Source: Bacteroidales bacterium
Lineage (GTDB): Bacteria; Bacteroidota; Bacteroidia; Bacteroidales; P3
Direction of reading: 5' to 3'
NCBI GenBank assembly: GCA_022482545.1
Contig: JAKVOZ010000003.1
Span: forward strand, 1 to 64,000
Length of the DNA stretch: 64,000 nucleotides
Shown here: positions 26,701 to 35,886 of the stretch, piece by piece
How positions within the stretch are numbered: the stretch's first letter is position 1
Layout of the letters: each line of letters opens with the position of its first letter
Position numbers and translations under genes: made by a program
Notes under the pieces: model-generated
The model's database searches: none
Told to the model about the DNA's origin: nothing
Seen by the model: only the letters and a program-made list of their open reading frames with translations

Positions 26701-27912
26701 TTAGAAAAGATTTTTTTCTATCTCTTTCCAAACTGCATTATAAAGCAAATCTCCTTCTATCTGATAACCTTTGGCAGTTAGATGTACTTTATCTTTTTGC
26801 ATTAATTTATTTCTCACCATCTTATTTGCAGAATTTTCTCCTCCCATAATATTATATAAATCCAAAACTGCACAAGATGTTTGTTTTGCAACATTGTGTA
26901 TTATCTCATTAGTTATTGTTTGACGAGGATTTATTTTCCTTTTATGCCACCAACATTCAGTCGGAGTTGTAAGAAGTATTGGCATAGTTGGATATGTCCT
27001 ATGAATATTTTCAACAAGCGAAGTAAGATGTGAAGAAAACGTATTTTCACCACCTTCTTCATAAGTATCATTAGTACCAAGAGAAACAATAATCATATCA
27101 AAATCTATGGTTGCCAATTGTTTAAGAAACAAATCTGCATCAAGATAACTCTTTGCTGTAACTCCATTTGTTCCTGTAACATTATAAACTACTCCTGCAT
27201 CAGAATTATTAAAATAGAATCCATAAACATAAAACGTCCCTTGGCTTTGTTTTGAAATATTTACCTTAACTTCTTTGACATAATCAGATAAATTAAACTC
27301 TGTATAGCCTTTTTCTTTATTATATGTTTTTTGATATGCCACATTTATATCTTCAAGAATAATGTTATCATCATCAGTTAAATCACTATGATATATACGA
27401 AAAGAATTAAAATCATATTTTATTGGATTCTTACCATTAACATTTATTTCTATCTTTTCATCAGAGTTGTTAGTATATGCTGTTGTTCCCCAAAGTCCAT
27501 TGTTTTTTGATTGGTTTGTATTCAAAAGATTAAAAGAGTTCCAACCACTTGAAAATTTTATTCTATAACTATCTGGTCCGCCATTAAGATATGGAGTTAT
27601 CATTCCACGAGAGCCTTCCAAACCAATAAACATTTGTTGAAAATCTTTTCTTGCTTGCCCTGTAAATAAATCTGCTTGAAGATGCGAATCGCCTATATGA
27701 AGAATATTTATTTGTTGTTTGCCTGAAATAATCATTGAACGAAACTTCTTATATAAAGGCAAGAAATCTTGTTTGCTATGCCCATAATAAGTAATGCTAT
27801 CATTCTCTTGATTCATAAATTTATAACTATCCGTTTCTACCGTTTGCCCAAATGAAAACAAAGGTAAAAAGACTATTAAGAAAAGTATTATATATTTTTT
27901 ATTTTTTAGCAT
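26701..27912 (-). CDS. Exported SGNH/GDSL-family hydrolase
   Basis: A 403-aa protein with a signal peptide (ends LFSFGQ). The SGNH blocks are visible: block I NILHIGDSHLQAD with the nucleophile Ser, block III VSLGTNDTYEEGG, and the catalytic Asp/His pair in KDKVHLTAKGY near the C-terminus. Between blocks I and III there is a beta-rich insertion of about 180 residues. Family members are lipases, esterases or carbohydrate (de)acetylases; in Bacteroidota, such periplasmic forms often accompany MBOAT acyltransferases, and an MBOAT gene is in this window at 52642. The substrate is unknown. Its start overlaps the stop of the ABC ATPase gene (TAATG), which suggests translational coupling. Confidence 0.85.
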   Translation of the reverse strand: MLKNKKYIILFLIVFLPLFSFGQTVETDSYKFMNQENDSITYYGHSKQDFLPLYKKFRSMIISGKQQINILHIGDSHLQADLFTGQARKDFQQMFIGLEGSRGMITPYLNGGPDSYRIKFSSGWNSFNLLNTNQSKNNGLWGTTAYTNNSDEKIEINVNGKNPIKYDFNSFRIYHSDLTDDDNIILEDINVAYQKTYNKEKGYTEFNLSDYVKEVKVNISKQSQGTFYVYGFYFNNSDAGVVYNVTGTNGVTAKSYLDADLFLKQLATIDFDMIIVSLGTNDTYEEGGENTFSSHLTSLVENIHRTYPTMPILLTTPTECWWHKRKINPRQTITNEIIHNVAKQTSCAVLDLYNIMGGENSANKMVRNKLMQKDKVHLTAKGYQIEGDLLYNAVWKEIEKNLF

Positions 27913-28619
27913 TATTCAATAGTTATCTTTCTAAATATGGTTTCCAAACTTTGTCCTTTTGCAAGATGTTCAATAGAATCATCAGCAACAAGGCGACCAT
28001 TATTTATTATTATCACTCTTTTACATACAGCCTCAACTTCTTGCATAATATGTGTTGAAAGTAATACTGTTTTTTCTTGTCCAAGTTGTTTAACAAGTTC
28101 TCTTATTTCAACTAATTGATTAGGGTCTAAACCTGTTGTTGGCTCATCAAGAATTAATACTTTTGGATTATGAATCATTGCTTGGGCTATGCCAACTCTT
28201 TGACGATATCCCTTAGAAAGCATTCCAATTTTCTTATTAACTTCTTTTGTTAAGCCAACTTTTTCTATCATCATATCAACTCTTTCTTTCTTCACTTTAT
28301 TATCTATGTTATGTATTCCAGCAACAAAAGTAAGAAACTCTCTAACATACATTTCTAAATATAAAGGGTTTTGTTCTGGAAGATAACCTATTGAAGAACG
28401 TACCTTCATTGGCTCATTAAATATATCATAACCACAAACTTTTACCTCACCTTGTGTTGGTGGAATAAAGCAAGTAATTATTTTCATCATAGTACTTTTT
28501 CCTGCACCATTTGGACCAAGCAAACCTACTATTTCTCCTTCTCCTATTGAAAGAGAAACATTATCTAAGGCTTTTTGCTCTCCATATATCTTTGTTAAAT
28601 TCTTTATTTCTATTGTCAT
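27912..28619 (-). CDS. gldA: ABC transporter ATPase, GldA-like
   Basis: A 235-aa ABC ATP-binding subunit. Walker A is GLLGPNGAGKST, the signature motif is LSKGYRQRVGIAQAM (an LSxGxxQR variant typical of GldA and Nos/CcmA-type exporters), Walker B is VLILDEPTTGLD and the H-loop is LLSTHIM. IGYLPEQNPLYLEMYVREF is a GldA-like Q-loop region. GldA belongs to the gliding-motility and T9SS-associated set. Flavobacterial GldA has around 300 residues, so this copy lacks the C-terminal extension. The permease genes gldF and gldG are not adjacent, so the assignment as GldA rather than a generic exporter ATPase is moderate. Confidence 0.8.
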   Translation of the reverse strand: MTIEIKNLTKIYGEQKALDNVSLSIGEGEIVGLLGPNGAGKSTMMKIITCFIPPTQGEVKVCGYDIFNEPMKVRSSIGYLPEQNPLYLEMYVREFLTFVAGIHNIDNKVKKERVDMMIEKVGLTKEVNKKIGMLSKGYRQRVGIAQAMIHNPKVLILDEPTTGLDPNQLVEIRELVKQLGQEKTVLLSTHIMQEVEAVCKRVIIINNGRLVADDSIEHLAKGQSLETIFRKITIE

Positions 28620-28666
28620 TTTTTTAAATATCTTTCAAATAACCTGCGAAATTACTCAAAATTCCT

Positions 28667-28674
28667 TAATTTTG
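28667..28674 (+). promoter_or_regulatory. -7 promoter element of the pseudouridine-synthase-like gene
   Basis: TAATTTTG overlaps the TTG at 28672 that would otherwise open the frame. The start codon is therefore ATG 28696. Confidence 0.7.
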
Positions 28675-28695
28675 CAAAATATTTCTAATATTTAT

Positions 28696-29610
28696 ATGAA
28701 AATTCAAGTTAAACAGACTACAAACTTACTTGCTTTTGCTTTGGAATGTTTTCCACAAGTATCTGTAAGTAAGGCAAAAAAAATGATACTTTATAATTGT
28801 TTCTCTTTAAATGGAGCAAGCATTAAAAGTTTTGAGTTTATTCTTCACAAAGGAGATATTATTGACTATCAAAGATACTCTGGCGGACGACATATCGCAA
28901 AAGAAAGACGAGATGTTGCTATATTATATGAAGATGAAGATGTTCTTGTTGTGAATAAATCTTTTGGTACTCCTATCTTTAACAAAGGTAACAACAAAGA
29001 AAGAGCATTATCTACTATGATTAGAAGTTATTTGAAAAGAAAATATAGAGATGATTTTGAACTTCACCTCGTTTTTTCTCCTCTAATAGATGAAAGTGGA
29101 TTGTGTTTATTCGCAAAAAATCAGTTTGCACTAAAAAAACTAAAAGATAATTATGAAAATATGATTTTCAATATTGATGCCATTGTAACTAATCCAATAA
29201 AACACAAAAACGATAAAATAAAATTTTACGTAACTAAACAAAAAGATAGATTAAATGTTGTTGATAGTTCTATTGAAGGAGCAAAAGAATTAATACTTCA
29301 ATACAAAACTATTGAAACTATTGAAAAAGATGGTGAAACATTTTATCATCTATCTGTAACTCAAACAACAAATATTAGTTATCAAACACGTTTTCTTTTG
29401 AAACAAATAAATAATCCTGTTTTAGGAGATTATCGTTTTGACCGTACGCAGAAAAATAAAAACATTTTAAAACTTTTCTATTCTTCTATGACTTTTTTCA
29501 AGCCTAAAACTGGCAAAAAAATTCAAATAGATTGTCTTTTACCAAATAATTTTAATGTTTTCAACTCTCCTGTTCATAATTTAAATGCTCAAAAAGAAGA
29601 AAATATATAA
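28696..29610 (+). CDS. Degenerate RluA-family pseudouridine synthase homologue
   Basis: 304 aa from ATG 28696. An S4-like N-terminal region (LLAFALECFPQVSVSKAKKM) is followed by an RluA-like domain that starts VAILYEDEDVLVVNKSFGTPI. At the active site the family has HRLDxxTSGL; here the aligned segment is FSPLIDESGLCLFAKN, so the catalytic Asp is replaced by Leu and the preceding HR by FS. The second motif, normally GRTHQIRxH, is TNISYQTRFLL. The fold is kept but catalysis is probably lost, so it may act as an RNA-binding protein. The frame is intact and has a promoter, which argues against a decaying pseudogene. Confidence 0.8.
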   Translation: MKIQVKQTTNLLAFALECFPQVSVSKAKKMILYNCFSLNGASIKSFEFILHKGDIIDYQRYSGGRHIAKERRDVAILYEDEDVLVVNKSFGTPIFNKGNNKERALSTMIRSYLKRKYRDDFELHLVFSPLIDESGLCLFAKNQFALKKLKDNYENMIFNIDAIVTNPIKHKNDKIKFYVTKQKDRLNVVDSSIEGAKELILQYKTIETIEKDGETFYHLSVTQTTNISYQTRFLLKQINNPVLGDYRFDRTQKNKNILKLFYSSMTFFKPKTGKKIQIDCLLPNNFNVFNSPVHNLNAQKEENI

Positions 29611-29617
29611 GTTTTTT

Positions 29618-29660
29618 AAAAAATCTTTATTTAGAATACAATAAAAATAAAGATTTTTTA
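29618..29660 (+). terminator. Terminator after the pseudouridine-synthase-like gene
   Basis: AAAAAATCTTTATTT and AAATAAAGATTTTTT form a perfect 15-bp AT-rich stem with a 12-nt loop. Confidence 0.72.
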
Positions 29661-29707
29661 TAATTTTACACTTTAATTTTACGTAACAATAATAAGTGAT
29701 TAAAAAG

Positions 29708-30661
29708 ATGAATGCTAAACAACAACAATTAAAGGACAAAGCCAGCAAATTTCTTATGGCAATAGATACTATTTGTAATAGTAGTAAGGTTTCTGCTATT
29801 GATAAAGAAGTATTAATGGATAGAATAAAAGATATTTATGATTTTCTTCTTACAAACGATTTCAATGAAGAAAACATTACTGAAAAAATTGAAAAACCAA
29901 TTGAAAAACATGAAAAGCCAGTTCAATTAATAGAAAAATTGGTTGGAAATATTGTTAAAAAAGAACCAAAAGTTGAGCCTAAAATAGAAGAGCCACAAGA
30001 AAAAAAACTTGAAGAAAAAGAGCCTATAAAACCAATTGAAGAGCCAGTTGAAAAAAACGAAGAGTTATCAAAAGATTATCAAGAAATAATTGCAAAAAAC
30101 GAAGAAATAATTCAACCAGTTAAACAAGAAGAAAAACAAGAGGAGAAACCGACAAATAATCAAGAAAAAATTGAACAAGAAATAAGGCAAACAGAAGAGA
30201 AAATTAAAGAACTTCATTCTCAAATATCAGATAATAAAGAGAATATATTTAATCCTACTGCTTCAAATTCTAATAGTAATGAAACATCTTCTGTTCTTGA
30301 ATATTTGCATCAAAAAGTTATAAAAGATATTCCTCAAAAAGAAGAAGAAGAAACTCCAAAACAACAAGCTGATTTATTTTCAGATAATAGGCCAACATCT
30401 ATTGCCGACCGTTTTGAAGAACAAAATAAAAGTGATTTAAGGACGGCTGTTGGCGTTAGTGAAAAGTTTATGTTTATCAATGACTTGTTTTCAGGTAATA
30501 TAAAAGAATATGCAGATTTTATTAATAAACTAAATGACGCAAAAGACGTATTAGAATCTCAACAAATCATTGAGCAAACAAAACAGAGACATAAATGGGC
30601 AACAGGTTCTCTTGCTTATACTACTCTTAGTAACTTAATTGAAAAACGTTTTAGCAAATAA
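29708..30661 (+). CDS. Conserved Bacteroidota protein of unknown function
   Basis: 317 aa, cytosolic (no signal peptide). The N-terminal 60 residues are helical. Residues of about 60-180 are low complexity: Glu, Lys, Pro and Gln repeats such as EEPQEKKLEEKEPIKPIEEP, with coiled-coil potential near QEIRQTEEKIKELHSQI. The C-terminal 75 residues are well ordered (LRTAVGVSEKFMFINDLFSG, then a helical end) and resemble a conserved domain in Bacteroidota proteins encoded beside gmk. A GTG at 29696 is an alternative start, but ATG 29708 fits better. Its stop overlaps the gmk start (TAATG), so the two are translationally coupled. Confidence 0.72.
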   Translation: MNAKQQQLKDKASKFLMAIDTICNSSKVSAIDKEVLMDRIKDIYDFLLTNDFNEENITEKIEKPIEKHEKPVQLIEKLVGNIVKKEPKVEPKIEEPQEKKLEEKEPIKPIEEPVEKNEELSKDYQEIIAKNEEIIQPVKQEEKQEEKPTNNQEKIEQEIRQTEEKIKELHSQISDNKENIFNPTASNSNSNETSSVLEYLHQKVIKDIPQKEEEETPKQQADLFSDNRPTSIADRFEEQNKSDLRTAVGVSEKFMFINDLFSGNIKEYADFINKLNDAKDVLESQQIIEQTKQRHKWATGSLAYTTLSNLIEKRFSK

Positions 30662-31224
30662 TGATACAAGCAATCATCATTTCAGCACCTTCTGGCACAG
30701 GAAAAACCACAATACTTAAAGAAATATTTAAACTTTTTCCTAATTGTTTTAGTTTTTCTATTTCTGCCACAACACGATTTCCAAGAGAAGGAGAAATAAA
30801 TGGTAAAGATTATTATTTTCTTTCATTAGATGAATTTGAGAAGAAAAAAGAAAATGATGAATTTTTAGAATTTGAGCAAGTTTATCAAGGACTTTTTTAC
30901 GGGACATTGAAAAGTGAGATAGATAGAATAAATAAGGAGAAAAAGATTGCGGTGTTTGATGTTGATGTAAAAGGAGGTGTAAATATTAAGAATAAATTAA
31001 AAGATAAAGCATTATCTATTTTTATTATGCCACCTTCTATTCCAGAATTAAAAGAAAGATTAACAAAAAGAGGTAGTGAAACAAAAGAAAGTTTAAACAA
31101 AAGAATAGAAAGAGCAGAGATGGAGATAGATTTTGCAAAAGATTTTGATAGAGTTATAATTAATGACAATTTGCAAAAAGCAGTAGAAGAGTTTTCTAAT
31201 ATTTTAAAAGAACATTTATCATAA
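30661..31224 (+). CDS. gmk: Guanylate kinase
   Basis: Phosphorylates GMP to GDP with ATP. The P-loop is SAPSGTGKTT, followed by the GMP-binding SATTRFPREGEINGKDYYF and the LID region near ERLTKRGSETKESLNKR. The 187-aa length is standard. Together with guaB earlier in the window it covers two steps of guanine nucleotide synthesis, though the two genes are far apart. It overlaps its upstream neighbour by one base, and a SpoIIE-type phosphatase follows after 12 bp. Confidence 0.96.
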   Translation: MIQAIIISAPSGTGKTTILKEIFKLFPNCFSFSISATTRFPREGEINGKDYYFLSLDEFEKKKENDEFLEFEQVYQGLFYGTLKSEIDRINKEKKIAVFDVDVKGGVNIKNKLKDKALSIFIMPPSIPELKERLTKRGSETKESLNKRIERAEMEIDFAKDFDRVIINDNLQKAVEEFSNILKEHLS

Positions 31225-31236
31225 AGTTATTCTATT

Positions 31237-32430
31237 ATGAGCACATCATCATATTACATAGAAGCCTCTCACAATCAAAGAAATCATATAGGAGAATATA
31301 TATGTGGTGATGTTTTTTTATCAAAGAGAATAAAAGGACAAAATAGAGTATTGAGTGTGTTATCTGACGGAATGGGACATGGAGTAAAAGCAAACATACT
31401 TGCAACACTTACTTCAACAATGGCATTAAATTTTTGCGAAGAGCACAGAGATGCACAGACTATTGCTCAAATAATTATGGACACACTTCCTATTTGTAGC
31501 GAAAGACATACTTCTTATTCTACATTCACTATAATAGATATTGACAATGGGCATGCAAATATTCTTGAATACGACAATCCTCGTTGTTTAATTATGCGTG
31601 GAGGTAATGTATATGAGCCTGATTGGACATGTTTGCTTTTGGATAATGTTGATAAAGAAGGTAGAAGTCAAGAGATAAAGACTTGCAGTTTCGTTCCAAT
31701 GAAAGAGGATAGAATAATTTATATTTCAGATGGAATAACTCAGTCTGGTATGGGCAGTGATAAGTTTCCTTTTGGTTGGCAAAGAGAGAATTATGTTAAA
31801 TTTGTTCAAGACACAATATTAAATGAGAGATATATTTCTGCAACTAAACTTTCTCAAAGAGTTGTTGATATGGCTCATTCTAATGACAATTATTGTTCAA
31901 AAGATGATACATCGTGCGGAGTGATATATTTTCGTAATCCAAGAAAATTAATAATCGCAACAGGACCTCCTATTGATATAAGTCAAGATAAAGAATATGT
32001 TGATAAAGTAAGAAATTTTAATGGCTATAAAATAATATCTGGTGCAACAACAGCAGAAATATTTTCAAGGGAGATGAATCAAGAAATTATTGATGATTAT
32101 GACAATATAGACCCTTCTCTTCCGCCATCATCAACAATGAAAGGCGTTGATTTGGTAACAGAAGGCGTTTTAACATTAAACAAAGTTGAAATAATGCTGA
32201 ATAATAATAATGATTTTTCTAAGAATCTTAACAATGGACCTGCTGATAAAATCATTTCTATGCTAATGGATAGCGATGAAATACATATTCTTGTTGGCAC
32301 TAAGATAAATCAAGCACATCTTGACCCAACAATGCCAATTGAAATAGAAATAAGAAGAACGATTGTTAAGAAAATTGCTGACCTTTTAGAAAAAAAATTT
32401 ATGAAAGAAGTAATTATTGAATATTTATAA
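31237..32430 (+). CDS. SpoIIE-family serine phosphatase with a conserved C-terminal domain
   Basis: 397 aa, cytosolic. The N-terminal 230 residues form a PPM/SpoIIE phosphatase domain: LSDGMGHGVKANILATLTS contains the metal-binding Asp, and further metal ligands lie in IIYISDGITQSG and SKDDTSCGVIYF. The C-terminal 160 residues (starting RKLIIATGPPIDISQDKEY) are a separate domain that I cannot assign, with GATTAEIFSREM. In Bacteroidota such proteins can occur with redox or anti-sigma partners, but here the neighbours are gmk and Sel1 genes, so the target phosphoprotein is unknown. Confidence 0.82.
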   Translation: MSTSSYYIEASHNQRNHIGEYICGDVFLSKRIKGQNRVLSVLSDGMGHGVKANILATLTSTMALNFCEEHRDAQTIAQIIMDTLPICSERHTSYSTFTIIDIDNGHANILEYDNPRCLIMRGGNVYEPDWTCLLLDNVDKEGRSQEIKTCSFVPMKEDRIIYISDGITQSGMGSDKFPFGWQRENYVKFVQDTILNERYISATKLSQRVVDMAHSNDNYCSKDDTSCGVIYFRNPRKLIIATGPPIDISQDKEYVDKVRNFNGYKIISGATTAEIFSREMNQEIIDDYDNIDPSLPPSSTMKGVDLVTEGVLTLNKVEIMLNNNNDFSKNLNNGPADKIISMLMDSDEIHILVGTKINQAHLDPTMPIEIEIRRTIVKKIADLLEKKFMKEVIIEYL

Positions 32431-32453
32431 AAAGACATATCAGATATTTTTTA

Positions 32454-32461
32454 TATCTTTG
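32454..32461 (+). promoter_or_regulatory. -7 promoter element of the Sel1 operon
   Basis: TATCTTTG (TAnnTTTG) lies 28 bp before ATG 32490. Confidence 0.65.
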
Positions 32462-32489
32462 TTGTTTGAAATGAAAAAAGTGAAAAGTA

Positions 32490-33101
32490 ATGATAAACTA
32501 TAATAAAAAAATGAAAGACATAATAAGAAAAGTAGCTTGCTTCTCTATATCTTTATTATGTTTTACAAATGTTTTTTCTCAAACATTTGTTCGTGAAGCA
32601 GAAGATGGTAATGTTGAGGCTCAATACAAACTTGGCAAAATGTTTGAGACAAGTGATCGTATGCCAAGAAATATTACCAAAGCTATTTATTGGTATAAGA
32701 AAGCTGCTGAAAAAGACAACAAAGATGCTTTATTAGCTCTTGGTAACTTATATTATTATGGTATAGATGTTAAACAAAATTCTCATCTTGCTTTCACATA
32801 TTTCAAAAGAGCAGACAAATTAAATATGTATGAAGCAACATATTGTTTAGGTGAGATGTATTATCAAGGTGTTGGCGTAGCAAAACATCTTCCAACTGCG
32901 TTTAATTACTTTAAGAAAGCAGCAGACAAAGGAGGTTTAGCAAAAGCAATGTTTAAAACAGGTACAATGTTATATAATGGTGAAGGCTGTTCAAAAAATA
33001 TAGCACAAGGAATAAATTATATTAAGTTGGCTTTTAATGAAGGCTATCCAACAGCATTAGAATATTGGAATGAAAATCAATTATGGCAATATGAAGACTA
33101 A
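32490..33101 (+). CDS. Exported Sel1-repeat protein 1
   Basis: 203 aa with a signal peptide (ending NVFSQ) and about four Sel1 repeats, each ending in a pattern such as AIYWYKKAAEKDNKDALLAL or AFNYFKKAADKGG. Sel1 repeats are TPR-like helical pairs that bind proteins. ATG 32511 (MKDIIRK) would give a more typical signal peptide than 32490. The stop overlaps the start of the next Sel1 gene by 11 bp, so the two are coupled and may be ancient duplicates. Likely periplasmic; partners unknown. Confidence 0.82.
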   Translation: MINYNKKMKDIIRKVACFSISLLCFTNVFSQTFVREAEDGNVEAQYKLGKMFETSDRMPRNITKAIYWYKKAAEKDNKDALLALGNLYYYGIDVKQNSHLAFTYFKRADKLNMYEATYCLGEMYYQGVGVAKHLPTAFNYFKKAADKGGLAKAMFKTGTMLYNGEGCSKNIAQGINYIKLAFNEGYPTALEYWNENQLWQYED

Positions 33102-34107
33102 CAAACAAAAAAAAATAATAACAATAAGTTTATTTCTACTTTTTACAATATTAGGTAGCAATAATGTTTTTTCACAAGGCTTAGAACTAAAAGCAAAAAG
33201 TGGTAATGTTTATGCGATGTATGAATTAGCAGAACAATACTATAAAGGTATTGGAATGATTCAAAACTATTCATCAGCATTTATTTGGTATAAACAAGCA
33301 GCAGAAAAGAACCATTTGGAATCTTGCTATTGCACAGCAAAGATGTTTGAAGAGGGTAAAGGCTGTTCAATGAATAAAAGAATGGCTTTTGATTATTACC
33401 TAAAAGCAGCAGAAAGAGGACACGAACAATCTCAACTAAAAGTTGCAACAATGTTTGATGATGGCATTGGAACAATGGAAAGCAAACAAAGAGCATATCT
33501 TTGGTATAGAGTTTGTGCAGAAAGAGGCGAAGTATTAGCATTAAGACGAATGGGAGATTTTTATTTAAATGGCATCGTTGTTAATCAAGATTACAAAGAG
33601 GCTAAATATTGGTATGAGAAAGCAGTAGAAAAAAATGATACAATTTCAATGGCTTATCTTGCCTATATCCTTACTGCTAACAAATCAATAGCACCTGACT
33701 ATGAAAGAGCAAATGCTTTATTAAAGATTCCATTAAAAGCCAACAACGATATGGCTCAATATGTTTATGCTAATATGTTAAACAATGGCTATGGCGTAAA
33801 TCAAGACAAAGATAAGGCTATGGAATATTTTAATCTATCTGCAAGTCAAGGCAACACAATGGCAAAAGAAGTTGTTGCAATAGATAAATACAATAAAACA
33901 AACTCTATTAAAGAACTTTTGTCTTTAAAATCATTATCTCTTGGTGATAGTTATCTCATCTTAGCAAAAGAATATAACAGAGCAGAGAAAGTAAAAAAAG
34001 ATAAAAAGAAATCATTGGAATATTATAAAAAAGCAGCATCGTTAAACAATGCTGAGGCTCAACAATATCTTTCTTCTTTAAAAAAAACAAAGAAAATTAA
34101 GAAATAA
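33091..34107 (+). CDS. Exported Sel1-repeat protein 2
   Basis: 338 aa from ATG 33091 (MKTNKQKKIITISLFLLF), with a signal peptide ending in NNVFSQ. Some eight Sel1 repeats follow, for example AFIWYKQAAEKNHLESCYC, AFDYYLKAAERGHEQSQLK and AKYWYEKAVEKNDTISMAY. The open frame extends to 33070, but that start would put seven extra residues before a normal signal peptide. It is the larger partner of the preceding gene. The last residues are Lys-rich. No catalytic domain is visible. Confidence 0.82.
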   Translation: MKTNKQKKIITISLFLLFTILGSNNVFSQGLELKAKSGNVYAMYELAEQYYKGIGMIQNYSSAFIWYKQAAEKNHLESCYCTAKMFEEGKGCSMNKRMAFDYYLKAAERGHEQSQLKVATMFDDGIGTMESKQRAYLWYRVCAERGEVLALRRMGDFYLNGIVVNQDYKEAKYWYEKAVEKNDTISMAYLAYILTANKSIAPDYERANALLKIPLKANNDMAQYVYANMLNNGYGVNQDKDKAMEYFNLSASQGNTMAKEVVAIDKYNKTNSIKELLSLKSLSLGDSYLILAKEYNRAEKVKKDKKKSLEYYKKAASLNNAEAQQYLSSLKKTKKIKK

Positions 34108-34125
34108 CAAAAAAATATATTAATT

Positions 34126-35856
34126 ATGATGGAATTAGATAAGAACGCCATTATCAATAGCGATAAGTGGCTAAATAGTAGCATAGACATAACTGTAAAA
34201 AATAAGATAAAAGAACTAAAAGCAAACAACATTGAAGAATTCAATGATGCTTTCTATCAATCACTTTCTTTTGGTACCGGAGGACTAAGGGGAGTTATGG
34301 GAATAGGAACAAATCGTATGAATATCTACACTGTTTCTATGTCAACACAAGGTTTTGCTAACTATGTGAAACAACAAAATAAGGCGAAAGAATTAAAAGT
34401 TGTAATATCTTTTGATAGTCGTAATAATAGCAAAGAATTCGCTAAAATAACTGCACAAGTTTTTGCAGCAAATGGTTTCAAGGTCTTTCTTTTTGAAAAC
34501 ATTCACCCTACTCCTATGCTTAGTTTTGCTGTTAGAGAACTTTCTTGCGATTGTGGTGTTATGATAACTGCTTCTCATAATCCAAAAGAATATAATGGAT
34601 ATAAGGCTTATTGGAACGATGGTGGCCAACTTGTTTTTCCTCATGACGAGAACGTTATAAAAGAAGTAAATAAAATAACAGATATTGCCCAAGTAAAGCA
34701 TCAAGAATCTATGAATAATATTACGATATTAACAGATGATTTTGATGAAATATTCTTAAATAAAATAAAATCGCTTTCTTTGGCAAGTGAAGGCTTAGAC
34801 AAATACAAAGATATTAAGATTGCATACACTCCTTTGCATGGTACAGGTTACAAGATAGTACCAAAAGCATTGAAGATGTTTGGCTTTAATGACGTAAATC
34901 TTGTAAAAGAGCAAGCAATACCTGATGGCAACTTCCCTACATGCGTATCCCCTAATCCAGAAGAAAGAAGTGCTTTGGATATGGGCTTAACTCTTGCAAA
35001 AAAGATTGATGCCGACATACTCCTTGCTACCGACCCAGATGCTGATAGAGAGGCTCTTTCTATTAAAGACAATAACAATAACTGGATTCTTCTCAATGGT
35101 AACCAAACTGCTACCTTGCTTACTTACTATCTCCTTCTTCGCAAAAAAGAACTTAATCAATTGAAACCTAACGACTACATAATTAAGACCGTTGTTACTT
35201 CGGAGTTATTGAAAAAGATAGCAGACTCTTTTAATGTTAAGTGTTATGATGTGCTTACAGGCTTCAAATGGATTGCAGATAAGATTTTGGAGAAAGAAGA
35301 CAAAGAAACATATCTTGGAGGTGGCGAAGAAAGTTATGGCTACCTTATTGGCTCTTATGTAAGAGATAAAGATAGTATTTCTACTTGCTGTATATTGGCT
35401 GAGATGACTGCTTGGGCTAAACAAAACGGCAAAACAGTTTATGATATTCTTCTTGATATTTATCACAAGTATGGATACTATCAAGAGAGTCTTCTTTCTA
35501 TCGTTAGAACAGGTAAGAGCGGAGCACAGCAGATAAAAGATATGATGAGTGAGTTTAGAAACAACCCTCCAAAGATGATAATTGGTCAAAAGATTGTTAA
35601 AATAAACGACTTTCTTTTGCACATATCAAAAGATTTATTGACAAACGAACAAGAAGTACTCTCTCTTCCAACATCTAATGTCCTTCAATATTTTCTTGAA
35701 GACGGTAGTAAGATTTCTATCCGCCCTTCTGGTACAGAGCCAAAGATTAAGTTCTATTTTGGTGTGAAGACTTTATTTAATGCAGATGATGATTTCTCTA
35801 ATCTACATAAACAATCTGAACAGAAAATAGAAGAAATAAAAAAGGTTTTGATTTAA
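34126..35856 (+). CDS. Phosphoglucomutase / phosphomannomutase
   Basis: 576-aa alpha-D-phosphohexomutase, cytosolic, interconverting hexose 1- and 6-phosphates for glycogen, polysaccharide or glycolysis. Four family motifs are present: the substrate loop FGTGGLRGVMG, the catalytic phosphoserine loop TASHNPKEYNGYK, the metal loop DPDADRE, and the phosphate-binding RPSGTEPKIKFYF. The GGGEESYGY sugar-binding motif is typical of the long PgcA/PGM2 form. It may supply sugar phosphates for the polysaccharide exported by the Wza/Wzc pair; that link is inference. ATG 34129 is an alternative start. Confidence 0.95.
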   Translation: MMELDKNAIINSDKWLNSSIDITVKNKIKELKANNIEEFNDAFYQSLSFGTGGLRGVMGIGTNRMNIYTVSMSTQGFANYVKQQNKAKELKVVISFDSRNNSKEFAKITAQVFAANGFKVFLFENIHPTPMLSFAVRELSCDCGVMITASHNPKEYNGYKAYWNDGGQLVFPHDENVIKEVNKITDIAQVKHQESMNNITILTDDFDEIFLNKIKSLSLASEGLDKYKDIKIAYTPLHGTGYKIVPKALKMFGFNDVNLVKEQAIPDGNFPTCVSPNPEERSALDMGLTLAKKIDADILLATDPDADREALSIKDNNNNWILLNGNQTATLLTYYLLLRKKELNQLKPNDYIIKTVVTSELLKKIADSFNVKCYDVLTGFKWIADKILEKEDKETYLGGGEESYGYLIGSYVRDKDSISTCCILAEMTAWAKQNGKTVYDILLDIYHKYGYYQESLLSIVRTGKSGAQQIKDMMSEFRNNPPKMIIGQKIVKINDFLLHISKDLLTNEQEVLSLPTSNVLQYFLEDGSKISIRPSGTEPKIKFYFGVKTLFNADDDFSNLHKQSEQKIEEIKKVLI

Positions 35857-35886
35857 AATTTTTGATTACTGAATACTATTGGTGCA

